Source of the DNA: CAYVUV01 sp964455095
Lineage (GTDB): Bacteria > Desulfobacterota > Binatia > HRBIN30 > CADEER01
Assembly: GCA_964455095.1 (NCBI GenBank)
Contig: CAYVUV010000011.1
Span: 1-36,526 of the forward strand
Reading direction: 5' to 3'
Length of the DNA: 36,526 nt
A model generated the notes under the pieces. The model ran no database searches. It was not told where the DNA came from and was given only the letters and a program-made list of their open reading frames with translations. A program made the translations under genes and the position numbers. Shown one piece after another: positions 1 through 8,200 of the stretch; the stretch's first letter is position 1; each line of letters opens with the position of its first letter.

Positions 1-4
1 GCTA

Positions 5-1051
5 CTATCTGCGGCGAGTATTGCTTACAGTTGTGTCACCCGGGGTCACGATTTCTTGGATCCGTCCCTGATTTCGACGAGCTGCGCGGGCGTGCTCGTC
101 GGCGACTTGGATACGGAACCATTCCGGTTCGAGGACCTCGGCCGCGGCGCCGAGTTGGAGGACGAATCGCTGCAGCTCGCGCACGCCGTCGAGCGTGAAG
201 GTCAGCTCGCAGGCGCCGTTGTTGCGGCGGCGGACTTTCTGGCTCGCGTGCCAGCGGCGTTCGGCGACCCAGCCTGCGGCTTCAGCGTCGACGGCGATTC
301 GCACCGTGAGGGCGTTCTCGCCGCGCCAGATGCGGAAGGCGCCACGCAGATACGATTCCGGCGTGAAGCCGGCGGGGACCTCGAATCGGCCGCTGGTGAT
401 CGTCGCCTGGCGGAAGCGGTGGACGGCGAAGGTGCGCATGGCGCGGCGGGTGTGGCACCAGGCAAAGACGTAGAGCGCTTCGAGCTGCGGGTCGTAGTAG
501 AGGCAGTAGGGATCGATCTTCCGGCGCGTCAGCTCGCGGCGCGTTTCGGCGTAGTACACGGCGCGGACGGTCGCGTGGGTCTCGCTGGCGCGGCACAGGG
601 TCTCCAGCAGCGCGGTGTGTTCCGTGTAGTCGATCGCGAGTTGCGACCGCCCGGCCAGGATCGTCCGCAGGCGGGGGAACAGCTCACCCTGCCCGCTCGG
701 CGCGTTCGCAGCCTGCCCCGCGAGACGCTCGTAGAGAACATCGAGCTCGCGGGCGACCGGGGTGCCGCGGATGGGCTTCATCAGCTCGCGAGCCAGGTGG
801 AGGGCGAGCAACTGGCCGAGCGGCATGGGGAACGGGACTCGTCCTTCCCACCCCTCGATCAACTTCCACTGGGCGCCGTCTCCGCTCGTGATCGGAAACC
901 CGGCGGCCTCGAGCGCGTGCAGGTCGCGGTAGACCGTGCGCACGCCGAGGTTGCGGCGATTCGCCAGCGCGACGGCGCTCAGACCGCGCTTGGTGCGCGC
1001 CAGATCCATCACCAACGTGTAGAGCCGCGCTACCTGATCTCCCCGTGGCAC
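5..1051 (-). CDS. WYL-domain transcriptional regulator with N-terminal HTH
   Basis: 348 residues. Residues about 1-65 form a winged helix-turn-helix of the HTH_11/DeoR-like type, with RRNLGVRTVYRDLHALEAAG as the recognition region. The rest matches a WYL domain plus a C-terminal WCX-like region: the strand around DPYCLYYDPQLEALYVFAWC and the basic stretch RTFAVHRFRQ are typical. WYL domains sense ligands, often nucleic acid or nucleotide-like, and modulate DNA binding. The start is GTG (reverse of CAC at 1049-1051); the same GTG is preserved in a second, truncated copy at 2272-2523, which supports the choice. The upstream 45 bp is also shared between copies and probably includes the promoter or operator. 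The regulated gene is not evident. The family call is strong; the target is unknown. Confidence 0.88.
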   Translation of the reverse strand: MPRGDQVARLYTLVMDLARTKRGLSAVALANRRNLGVRTVYRDLHALEAAGFPITSGDGAQWKLIEGWEGRVPFPMPLGQLLALHLARELMKPIRGTPVARELDVLYERLAGQAANAPSGQGELFPRLRTILAGRSQLAIDYTEHTALLETLCRASETHATVRAVYYAETRRELTRRKIDPYCLYYDPQLEALYVFAWCHTRRAMRTFAVHRFRQATITSGRFEVPAGFTPESYLRGAFRIWRGENALTVRIAVDAEAAGWVAERRWHASQKVRRRNNGACELTFTLDGVRELQRFVLQLGAAAEVLEPEWFRIQVADEHARAARRNQGRIQEIVTPGDTTVSNTRRR

Positions 1052-1080
1052 CGGACGCGCTTAACACGTGTGTGCGCTGG

Positions 1081-1096
1081 GTCAAGGGCGACAGTA
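1081..1096 (-). promoter_or_regulatory. Candidate operator/promoter segment of the WYL regulator
   Basis: On the minus strand this reads TACTGTCGCCCTTGAC. It lies 30-45 bp upstream of the GTG start and is kept with one change at 2553-2568, in front of the truncated copy. A palindrome ACACGTGT (1064-1071, repeated at 2536-2543) lies between it and the start. Retention in both copies suggests a control element, but both copies derive from one duplication, so this is weak evidence. A TTGACC -35-like box is present; I do not see a convincing -10 at 17 bp. Confidence 0.35.
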
Positions 1097-1110
1097 ATCA
1101 ATCCCCCACC

Positions 1111-1156
1111 GGCTCAGGCTGAGCCCTTCGACAAGCTCAGGACAGGCTTGTCGAAG
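1111..1156. repeat. REP-like double palindrome
   Basis: Two adjacent hairpins. GGCTCAG/CTGAGCC spans 1111-1125 with a one-base centre. CTTCGACAAGC (1126-1136) pairs perfectly with GCTTGTCGAAG (1146-1156) around a 9-nt loop. This TGAGC/CTTGTCGAAG pattern is a widespread dispersed palindrome in high-GC bacterial genomes. It lies between the WYL regulator start and the 3' end of the PIN toxin gene, where it could act as a terminator for the toxin operon. Confidence 0.75.
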
Positions 1157-1201
1157 CCTTGTTTCGGAGATAATCGACAGTCTCTCGGAAGTGCGATGTG
1201 C

Positions 1202-1642
1202 TCACCCCCGCCGCTTCCGCGGGACTCGAGGCATGCCGAACACCTCAAATCCCATTGCTCGTGCGGCCGTACCGAGCTCGCCGTCGTGGGTGGCGAAGCA
1301 AAGATCGTCAACCTGTGCGCGGGCCCGCCGTGCGGTCGCCAGAGGACTGGCATCGAGCGAGCCGAGGAGCGTTGGAAACGGTTCGGAGGCACGCTCGAGG
1401 ACGATCGCGTCGAGTGGGACGATATCGAAGGTCTCGAGTAACTCCATCACCGCCGCGCGGCATTGTGCGACTGCTTCGTCGGCAAGCCGCTTACGGATCC
1501 GCGCCCGATCGATGGTCCGCCGGCATTCCAAGCGAATGAGCTCACTTGCAAGCGGATGATCGATCCGCCGCCACTCTCGCAGCGCACCCGGCTCGTTGAG
1601 CACGATACGCAGCAACACCGAGGAATCGACGTACACATTCAC
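1202..1642 (-). CDS. PIN-domain toxin (VapC-like ribonuclease)
   Basis: 146 residues. PIN-domain layout: N-terminal strand NVYVDSSVLLRI with acidic D6, E39 in the second acidic position, D97 in LDASPLATA and D120 in ATHDGELGTAARAMGF, which together form the Mg2+-binding acidic cluster of PIN ribonucleases. The usual His in the LDAxHLA motif is Pro here. The start is GTG at 1640-1642 and overlaps the antitoxin stop as GTGA, so translation is probably coupled. As the toxin of a type II pair it would cleave RNA unless held by the upstream antitoxin. The RNA target cannot be told from sequence. The last residues (RVPRKRRG) form a basic tail. Confidence 0.85.
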   Translation of the reverse strand: MNVYVDSSVLLRIVLNEPGALREWRRIDHPLASELIRLECRRTIDRARIRKRLADEAVAQCRAAVMELLETFDIVPLDAIVLERASEPFPTLLGSLDASPLATARRARAQVDDLCFATHDGELGTAARAMGFEVFGMPRVPRKRRG

Positions 1643-1896
1643 CGCTTCCCCCGCTCTTCCAGCAACAGTTGCAGCGAGTTGGCCCCCCAGCGCACTCTCG
1701 GGTAGCGTCGGTTGCGCACCTCCGCGAATGGTCGTCGCGCTGGGACGATGTGGATGTGCGACTCCGCCGGGCGGGCCGGAACCAACCGTACGATCGGCCG
1801 GTGGCGGTCGGTGACTTCGATCTCTGCACCCTGCTCCACCGCTCGCAAATGCCGCGAGAGCTGATTCTTCAGGTCGGCAATCTTTACTCGCTTCAT
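1639..1896 (-). CDS. Phd/YefM-family antitoxin
   Basis: 85 residues. The N-terminus MKRVKIADLKNQLSRHLRAV is the classic prevent-host-death fold, where a short strand and helix dimerise and bind operator DNA. The following EIEVTDRHRPIVRLVP completes the domain. The C-terminal half, with Arg and Pro, would wrap the PIN toxin. I chose the ATG at 1894-1896 rather than the longer in-frame starts (ATG at 1900-1902, or 1990-1992), because the family starts here and a -10 box covers the upstream ATG. It overlaps the toxin start by 4 bp. Short direct repeats of ATATGGCC upstream may be the autoregulatory operator. Confidence 0.85.
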   Translation of the reverse strand: MKRVKIADLKNQLSRHLRAVEQGAEIEVTDRHRPIVRLVPARPAESHIHIVPARRPFAEVRNRRYPRVRWGANSLQLLLEERGKR

Positions 1897-1931
1897 GGCC
1901 ATATCAGGCCATATGAAGCCCTGAACGTCAA
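1897..1931 (-). promoter_or_regulatory. Putative promoter of Phd/PIN operon, leaderless arrangement
   Basis: On the minus strand, TTGACG (1926-1931) is separated by 18 bp from CTGATA (1902-1907). The -10 ends 5 nt before the ATG at 1896, so transcription would begin at or within a base or two of the start codon. A direct repeat ATATGGCC-TG-ATATGGCC overlaps the -10 region and is a likely antitoxin operator. The -10 match is moderate. Confidence 0.45.
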
Positions 1932-2015
1932 CGCGCGAGCCGAAGGGAAGAGGACGCGGCCAGCCGGAAGGATGAGCCGCGAGAAGGCGCACAAGTCGCT
2001 ATAAGGGACGGAGAT

Positions 2016-2141
2016 GTCATTCTCCGGCAGGCACTTCTCCGGGTGCGACTTGACCGAGACGTAGCGGGAGAACAGGTCGGCGGCGATCTGCCGTCGCAGC
2101 TCCCGAACCGACCAACGTTCGGCAACTGCCATCTTCAAGTT
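2016..2141 (-). pseudogene. Remnant of DUF1016 (YhcG-type) N-terminal domain
   Basis: Within a 97-codon open frame (1893-2186), only the stretch NLKMAVAERWSVRELRRQIA and on to SHPEKCLPEN resembles anything known. It matches the helical N-terminal region of DUF1016/YhcG proteins, where the (E/T)RWSVRELxRQI motif is highly characteristic. Intact members are about 330-380 residues with a C-terminal PD-(D/E)XK nuclease domain. Here both the upstream part and the whole nuclease domain are missing, so this is a fragment about 42 codons long. The flanking residues of the open frame look random. It lies directly upstream of the Phd/PIN pair, in an eroded accessory patch. Confidence 0.6.
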
Positions 2142-2261
2142 AGAAGTACCGCTCCGCGGGTGTTTCGCACGCCCCGACGACGACATAGTGATGCGACCAC
2201 GAAAGACTGAGGACGACCTCAGCCAATGGGGGCCGAGACCGCTGCGCTGGAGCCGGCGTTC

Positions 2262-2288
2262 AAAAGTCGGGTCACTGTCGCGACTTTT
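2262..2288. repeat. Small hairpin at the duplication edge
   Basis: AAAAGTCG (2262-2269) pairs with CGACTTTT (2281-2288) around an 11-nt loop. It sits just beyond the 3' end of the truncated WYL copy. It could act as a weak terminator in either direction, or be debris from the rearrangement. Confidence 0.4.
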
Positions 2289-2523
2289 GCGCCTTCAGTG
2301 GGGGAGGGCTTCGATTGTCGGGACAGCGCCCCAACTTCCACTGGGCGCCGTCTCCACTGGTGATCGGAAACCCGGCGGCCTCGAGCGCGTGCAGGTCGCG
2401 GTAGACCGTGCGCACACCGAGATTGCGGCGGCGCGCCAGCGCGGCGGCGGTCAGACCGCGCTTGGTGCGTGCCAGATCCATCACCAGCGTGTAGAGCCGC
2501 GCGACCTGATCCCCCCGTGGCAC
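2272..2523 (-). pseudogene. Truncated duplicate of the WYL regulator (HTH only)
   Basis: An 83-codon frame starting at the equivalent GTG. Residues 1-64 are nearly identical to the N-terminus of the regulator at 5-1051, through GDGAQWKL. Sequence then departs into 19 unrelated codons (GRCPDNRSPPPLKAQKSRQ) ending at a stop. By hand comparison, 2333-2568 matches 861-1096 without gaps and with about 18 differences in 236 positions (roughly 92% identity). The WYL sensor domain is absent. If translated, it would be a stand-alone HTH that could compete at the full-length regulator's operator; otherwise it is a dead fragment. Most base changes fall at codon third positions or are conservative (SAVALANRR versus TAAALARRR), hinting that the HTH was under selection for a time. 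Confidence 0.8.
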
Positions 2524-2645
2524 CGGACGCGCTTAACACGTGTGCATCCTGGGTCAAGAGCGACAGTATCCTGTACTTATTCGCAACACAGTCGGCTCCT
2601 CGAAGTGATGCCGCGGGAATCTCGCGACAAGTACGGCTGGGGAAA

Positions 2646-2708
2646 GGTTGAGAGAGTGTCAGATTCCCCCTCACCCAACCCTCTCCCATCCGGGAGAGGG
2701 CCCGGAGC
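2646..2708. repeat. Dispersed palindromic repeat, family A (copy 1)
   Basis: The core hairpin is CCCTCTCCC (2679-2687), loop ATCC, GGGAGAGGG (2692-2700), preceded by a CCCCCTCACCCAA arm and followed by CCCGGAGC. The stretch 2675-2708 is identical to 12330-12363. The surrounding 2524-2757 region has no other gene that I can support. Confidence 0.75.
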
Positions 2709-2722
2709 AGGTTGCTCGATGG

Positions 2723-2751
2723 TTGACCGTGATCCCCATCCGCTCTAGCGT
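2723..2751 (+). promoter_or_regulatory. Putative promoter of the orphan antitoxin-like gene
   Basis: TTGACC (2723-2728), a 17-bp spacer and TAGCGT (2746-2751). The -10 ends 6 nt before the ATG at 2758, so the mRNA would be leaderless. No Shine-Dalgarno sequence is visible. The same TAGCGT -10 with a 17-bp spacer occurs in front of the peroxiredoxin gene. Confidence 0.5.
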
Positions 2752-2757
2752 CTTTGC

Positions 2758-2961
2758 ATGCGCGCCGTTGAGTTCACCGTTGAGCTGAAAGGCGAGTCCG
2801 TCGTGTCGATCCCGAAGGAAGTCGCGGCCGAGCTGCCGAAGACCGGAGTCGCGCGGATCATCATCTTGACCGCCGATAGCGCCGGCGATGCCCAGTGGCG
2901 CCATGCCGCTTACGAGCAATTCTGTCGCGACGACCGACCAGAAGACGCTGTCTACGACTGA
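2758..2961 (+). CDS. Small antitoxin-like protein, orphan
   Basis: 67 residues. The N-terminal half (EFTVELKGESVVSIPKEVAAEL) has the spacing of an AbrB/MazE-like swapped-hairpin, or of the short antitoxins that precede PIN or RelE toxins: an alternating strand, a small turn and a 'IPxEVAxxLP' segment. The C-terminal half (WRHAAYEQFCRDDRPEDAVYD) resembles the toxin-binding tail ending in Asp-Ala-x-Tyr-Asp seen in such antitoxins. No toxin gene follows; the next 117 bp is non-coding and then a hydrolase gene begins. It is probably an orphan whose partner was lost, in keeping with the decayed surroundings. The exact family is uncertain. Confidence 0.6.
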   Translation: MRAVEFTVELKGESVVSIPKEVAAELPKTGVARIIILTADSAGDAQWRHAAYEQFCRDDRPEDAVYD

Positions 2962-2966
2962 ACTGG

Positions 2967-2988
2967 GACCGCCGTCCGTCAGGCGGTC
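2967..2988 (+). terminator. Weak terminator-like hairpin after the orphan antitoxin
   Basis: GACCGCC (2967-2973) pairs with GGCGGTC (2982-2988) around an 8-nt loop, 5 nt after the stop codon. There is no T-tract, so intrinsic termination is doubtful. Confidence 0.35.
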
Positions 2989-3078
2989 AAGTCAGCCAGG
3001 GTTCGGAGCCTTGCTCCCGTCACCCGGAGAAGTCCACACGGACCTTTACCAACCGCAGCGCGCGCGGTAGGGGGGAGA

Positions 3079-4986
3079 ATGGGGTGGCGAATCCTTGCCC
3101 TGCTCTGCGCTCTCGCGGTCGCGCCGGCATCCGCGGCGGAGCCGGATCCGGGGTATGACGCGTGGCGCGGCTGGCTTGGCGTGACGACCACCGCGACGGG
3201 GCGTTTTCGGGTCGAGCAGGTCGATGGGGTGTGGTGGCTCATCACGCCCGATGGGCATGGGTTCTTCTCGGTCGGCGTCGACCACCTGACGCCGGGGGGC
3301 GACTTCTCGCCGCCGCTGGGGCGGTCGCCGTATACCGACAACATCCTCGCCCTTTACGGCAGCGAGGCGGGGTGGGCGGCGGCGACGCTGGCGCGGTTGC
3401 AGGATCTGGGCTTCAACACCGTCGGCGCGTTCAGCCGACCCGAGCTGTTCGCCGGCAGTCTCGCCTACACGGTCACGCTCGCGCTGGCGGCCAACGCACC
3501 CGAGGTTCCCGGCGTGCCGCCGCCGCTCCTGGCGCGCGTGACGCGCGATTACTTTCATCCCGCCTTCGCGGCCGGTGTCGCCACGACCGTGGCGGCGCGC
3601 GTCGCGCCGTGCGCGGCGGATCCGTGGTGCATCGGCGTGTTCACCGACAACGAAATGGGGCTGAACCAGAGCCTCGCCCAGACCCTGCCCTACCTCGACG
3701 CGTATCTTCTGTTGCCTGCCGGCGCGCCGGGTAAGGTGGCCGTGCAGGACTTCTTCGCCGCGCGTTACGCCGGCGACCTCGCCGCCTTCAACGCCGCGTG
3801 GGGCCTGTCGCTGGCGAGCTTCGACGACGTGCAGAATCTGTCCGGCCTCTCGCCGGCGCCAGCCGTGCCGCCGGCGGCGCCCGTCGGCTCGGCGGTGCAA
3901 CAGGCCGACCGCCGCACGTTCGATGCGCAGGTCGCCACGCTGTTCCACCGCGTTACGCACGACGCTATCCGCGGCGTCGCGCCCGATGTCCTCATCCTCG
4001 GCAGCCGCCTGCTCGTCCTCTCGACACGACCCGAGGTGCTCGAGGCGATCGCCCCGTACGTCGACGTGCTGACGCTCAACTACTACGAGATCGCGGCCTC
4101 GGTGCTCGCCCTGGTGCCGCAGTACCCGAACGACTACGGCATCCCGTTCGCCAAGATGTTCGACGACGTCGACGCGATGTACCGCATCGCCGGCAAGCCG
4201 ATGCTGATCGGCGAGTTCGGCTACCGCGCCGCCGACTCCGGGCTGCCGAACACCTGGCCGCCGCTGTTCCCGACGCTGGCGACGCAGACCGATCGCGCCC
4301 AGGCCGCCGGCACGTACCTGCGCCGCGTGCTGGCGCGCCCGTACCTGGTCGGCGCGCACTGGTTTCAGTACATGGACCAGCCCGCCACCGGCCGCTTCGA
4401 CGGCGAGAACCAGAACTTCGGCCTGGTGAAGATCACCGACGAGCAGTGGCCCGAAGTCAGCGCGCGCTTCCGCGCCGTCAACACCGGCGCGGCACCGCGC
4501 CGCCTGCTCGCCGCCGGTGGCCGCGGCAGCTCGCGCAGCGACTGCACCGTCGAATGGGCCGCCACCGCCCCGTTGGCCGCGCCGCGCCGCGGGCATCGCC
4601 CACCGCCGGCGCGCTTCACCTGTCGTGACGGCGACCCCGCCTGCGACACCGACGCAATAAGCGGCCAGTGCACCGTCGAGATCCAGCCCTGCGCCGCCGT
4701 CAGTGATGCGCGACTTCCGGCGTGCATGCCGACCTCACCCGCGACCGTGCGCGTGACCAAGCCCACCGCAACAGAGGACCCCGACCTCAACGCCGCCCTC
4801 GCCGCAAGCCTGCAAACCGTCGCGGCCTCGGCGGGCGCGCATCCCGGCTCGTGCGGTCCGGCCGTGCACGTCGTCACCGCGCTCGGCAGTCGCACGCGCG
4901 CGCACCGCACCGTGCGCACCTCCGCCGAGGGCGCCACCGGCCGCGACCGCGAGGCGATCCGGATCATCTGCGAACGCGCCGAGTGA
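3079..4986 (+). CDS. Secreted GH-A-like glycoside hydrolase with Cys-rich C-terminal tail
   Basis: 635 residues. A signal peptide (MGWRILALLCALAVAPASAA) ends near residue 20. The catalytic part (about 25-470) looks like a clan GH-A TIM barrel: VWWLITPDGHGFFSVGVDHL is typical of agarase-like/GH50-like proteins. The acid/base candidate is E192 in VFTDNEMG and the nucleophile candidate is E379 in MLIGEFGYR; W428 and the QNFGL segment would line the cleft. The C-terminal 140 residues hold paired cysteines (CRDGDPACDTD, GQCTVEIQPCAAV, PGSCGP, IRIICERAE), a tail I associate with exported Binatota proteins, possibly for surface anchoring or sugar binding. A GGGGGGAG ribosome binding site lies just before the ATG. 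The substrate is unknown; beta-galactoside or agarose-like polysaccharide is a guess from the fold. Confidence 0.75.
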   Translation: MGWRILALLCALAVAPASAAEPDPGYDAWRGWLGVTTTATGRFRVEQVDGVWWLITPDGHGFFSVGVDHLTPGGDFSPPLGRSPYTDNILALYGSEAGWAAATLARLQDLGFNTVGAFSRPELFAGSLAYTVTLALAANAPEVPGVPPPLLARVTRDYFHPAFAAGVATTVAARVAPCAADPWCIGVFTDNEMGLNQSLAQTLPYLDAYLLLPAGAPGKVAVQDFFAARYAGDLAAFNAAWGLSLASFDDVQNLSGLSPAPAVPPAAPVGSAVQQADRRTFDAQVATLFHRVTHDAIRGVAPDVLILGSRLLVLSTRPEVLEAIAPYVDVLTLNYYEIAASVLALVPQYPNDYGIPFAKMFDDVDAMYRIAGKPMLIGEFGYRAADSGLPNTWPPLFPTLATQTDRAQAAGTYLRRVLARPYLVGAHWFQYMDQPATGRFDGENQNFGLVKITDEQWPEVSARFRAVNTGAAPRRLLAAGGRGSSRSDCTVEWAATAPLAAPRRGHRPPPARFTCRDGDPACDTDAISGQCTVEIQPCAAVSDARLPACMPTSPATVRVTKPTATEDPDLNAALAASLQTVAASAGAHPGSCGPAVHVVTALGSRTRAHRTVRTSAEGATGRDREAIRIICERAE

Positions 4987-5057
4987 GCGGGGCACCGGGT
5001 CTGGCCCCTCGGGCTTTGCCCAGAAATTACAACTCAGGCGGTGCCACGGATGATTCG

Positions 5058-5167
5058 GAGAATCACGAAACCACGAAAGGGTGAAACCACGAAAATCAAA
5101 CTCAGTCATTTCAAGCCCTACAGATTAGAGTTTCGTGTTTTCGTACCTTCGAGCTTTCGTGATTCTC
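5058..5167. repeat. Long CACGAAA-type hairpin repeat
   Basis: GAGAATCACGAAA (5058-5070) is the exact reverse complement, apart from end bases, of TTTCGTGATTCTC (5155-5167). Between them, CCACGAAA and TTTTCGT motifs pair imperfectly, giving a long irregular stem. Its AT-rich composition differs from the surrounding DNA. The whole 4987-5261 interval lacks a supported gene; this element fills most of it, between the end of the hydrolase gene and the end of the convergent AsmA-like gene, where it could stop transcription from both sides. It resembles small non-coding MITE-like or extragenic hairpins. Confidence 0.75.
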
Positions 5168-5261
5168 TGGTGCGGTAGCCCCTTGGTAGGGCGGGCGTCA
5201 CTACGCGCCATGGCTGCGGGCAGAGACGCACGCGCCACTACACCTTCCTGAGTCAACCGGG

Positions 5262-8200
5262 TCACCGGTGCTTGCCGCCGGGCCAGAGCGGCTGCATGAC
5301 GCGCAGCGGCAGGTTGACCGTGCGCTTCATGATCCCGACCAACTCGCTGCCGATGGCGCTCGGGCTGAGCGGCGTGACCTTGGGATCCCCGAGCGGTCCC
5401 TTCACGGCTACCGGAACACTCACCAGGCTGCCGCCCAGCATGGTGCCGATGACGGGCAGGCGGCTGACCACCGAGTCGACCGTTTTCAAAGGCGCCACCA
5501 GGAACACGGCGTCGATCGTGCGCGCGGCGAAGTCGAGCGAGCCGGTGGCGGCGATCTTGACCGTCGGGCCGTCGAGGACGGCTTCGCTGAAGGCGAGCAC
5601 ACTGCGGCGCAGGTCGCCTTTGAGCGTCATGCGGTCGAAGGGCAGCCCCTCCTGGGACATCTTCGCCACGTTACCGATCGATCCGCTGGCGATGCTGATC
5701 GCCGACAGTGCCTTCGCCACCGAGGCCATGCGGTAGACGCGACCGTTGGTGGCCTGGACCTCGACGTGCCCCTGCACCAGCTGTGCAAGGTCGGCGGCGT
5801 TCCCGGTGGCGGTGACCGTGCCCGTGAGATCGAACGTCCCGGTCACGCGCTCGCTTTCACCAGTCAGGCAGGCGAGCGACGACTCGAGTCCTTGATCCTG
5901 CGCGCGCGGCCGCACGGTCACGCTCACGCCCTGCGGCGCCACGGCAACCGTTCCCGGCGTCGCGATCCCGCACACTTGCGCTTCGGTCACGGTGAGCGTC
6001 GGCCCGTCGGCCAACAGCGCCACCTCGCCGCGAAACGGCTTCCACGTGTAGCCGCGCAGCGCGAAAGACTCCGCCACGACGCGGACGGTGCCGCGCAGCG
6101 GCGCATTCCAGCCCGCGCTCGAGGCGCGTTCGGCCCGCTCGTCCGTGCGCGACACCAGCTGCGCGAGCTGGTCGCCGTCGACATGGCCCGCCGTCACATC
6201 CGCGTCGACGGTGAGCGCCTGCGGCGAGCGGGTGATGCGACCGTCGACTGTGATGCCGCTCATCGTCCCACCGGCGTCGAGCGCCGCGCGGACGGCGAGC
6301 TGGCCCGGCTCCGCGTTGAGCGCGAGGTGGGCGATCTCCAGCCGCACGCCGTCTCGGAGCGGCAGGAATACCCTTTCCGCTTCGAGCTGGCCCTCCGCGA
6401 CCGACTGTCCCGGATCCTGCGGGTCGACGCGGACGTGGAAGTCCCCGCGCACCCAGCCGCCGAGCAGCGGGCGGTTGCGCACCAGCAGCGCATTGGCCGC
6501 CGCCTCGTTCAGATTGCCCTTGAACGTCACCTCCAGCTCGCCGTCGCCGCGCTGCAGCACGAGAGAAGCGCGCGAACCCTCGCCGTCGATCTCGAGCTGT
6601 TTGACGTGCACGCCGCGGTCCGACACATCGGCGGCAAACCTGGCCGACACGCCGCCCGCGGCCGTGACGCGACCGGAGGTGCTGATCAGCGACGGGTCGC
6701 GGTGGAGTCGAAAGTCGGCAATCGAGAGCGGAAACCGCAGCGCCAGGCGATCGCCCAGCGACGGCGCGTCGAGCGCGAGCTTTTCGAACGCGCCCGCCAA
6801 CTCGACCTGCCAGGCGCTGGGCGTTGCGGCCGGACCGCTGAGGCGCAGGCTGTCGAGGGCGAGCGTTCCCGCCACCGCCTTCGGCGCCGCGCTGCCTTCA
6901 GGGGCCCAGCCCGAGGCGACGATCCACGGATACAGCTCGGACAACACCAGGCGCGACGCCGCGGCACCGACTTCGAGCCCGCCGCGCTCGAACCGCACCG
7001 AGAGGTCCGCCATCGAAGAGCCACCAGTCGCGGCGCGGACGCCACTGGCCGCAACCGCCTGTGTGTCGTAGCGGAACTGCCCGCCGGTCAGGCGCAGCGG
7101 CGCGGCCAGGCCGTCGAGTCGCCCCGTCACATCGAACGCAGACAACTCCACCGTCGGCATCGGATCGTCCACCGGGCCGTCGATGGCAAACGTCCCGTCG
7201 GCGCTGCCCGCGATGTCGGCCATGCGATCGAGCGCCCGGCGCAACGCCGCGCTGTTTACCACCTTCTTCAACAGCGGCACCACGTCGGCCGCATCGCCAT
7301 GCGCTGTTGCGTCCGCGCGCAGTCCGGGGCGCTCCCCGCTCAACTCCAACCGCAAGTGACCGTCCTGCGCGCGCGAGGCACCGTAGCGCGCTGCCGCGCG
7401 CTCGGCCGAAAGGACGCCGTGCTCGATCGACACGGCCGCCGCAACGTCCTCGAGATCGATGTCGGGTCCGGGAACACGCACGAGTCCCTCGATCAACCGG
7501 CCGCGGATCACCAGGGCATCGAGCGTGCCGAGCGCCGCCACGGACGGCGCCGAGGCCTGCAAGGAGAGTTGCGGCACCCGCCCTTCGCGCAGCACGCCGA
7601 AGATCTCGCCGGCGAGGTCGCGTCCACCGGGAACCATCTCCATCACCGCCCGCGCCGAGGCGACGTCGAGATCGTCCGCCGTCAAATCCATCGTGGCGCG
7701 CGGCGCCGCGCGGTCGAACGCGGCATGCCCGGAGAGGTGCAGGCGCGGATGGCCGAGCGATACCTCCTCGACATCGATCTCGATCCGATCGCGTGCCAGG
7801 CGCACCTGCGTCTCGATCGACGCGTGCGCGACCGCCACGGGTGCGGCGCCACCGCTCAGCTTCAGCGCCGGCAGCGCCGCGTCGATGGCGGCGTGCAGCC
7901 CGCCGCTGGCGTCGACCTCGGCGCGCACGCTGAAGGTGCCTTCGAGGTCGGCGACGCGTTGGCCGTCAGCGGCGAGCACCGCGACCCGCGCGTCGGAGAC
8001 CTGCACGGTCAAGGTTGGCGCCTGCGACGCCACGGCGATGGAAACGCCGGCCAGAACATCTGCGACCCGTTTCTCGATCGGTGAGACGGCGGCGTCGCGC
8101 GCATCGGCCGACGCCTGCGGCAACCGGATCTCAATGGTCGGAGCGGTCAGCGACAGCCGCCCCAGTTGCAGCGCGGCCCGCGCCAGCGAGCGCAGCCGCG

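Noticed and set aside
1..2961. An insertion sequence as the cause of the WYL duplication
   Set aside because: No transposase or terminal inverted repeats flanking the duplicated segment were found.
5268..8084. Large plus-strand open frame opposite the AsmA-like gene
   Set aside because: Arg/His-rich low-complexity translation with no recognisable domain, typical of an antisense frame in high-GC DNA. The minus-strand AsmA protein has clear family features.
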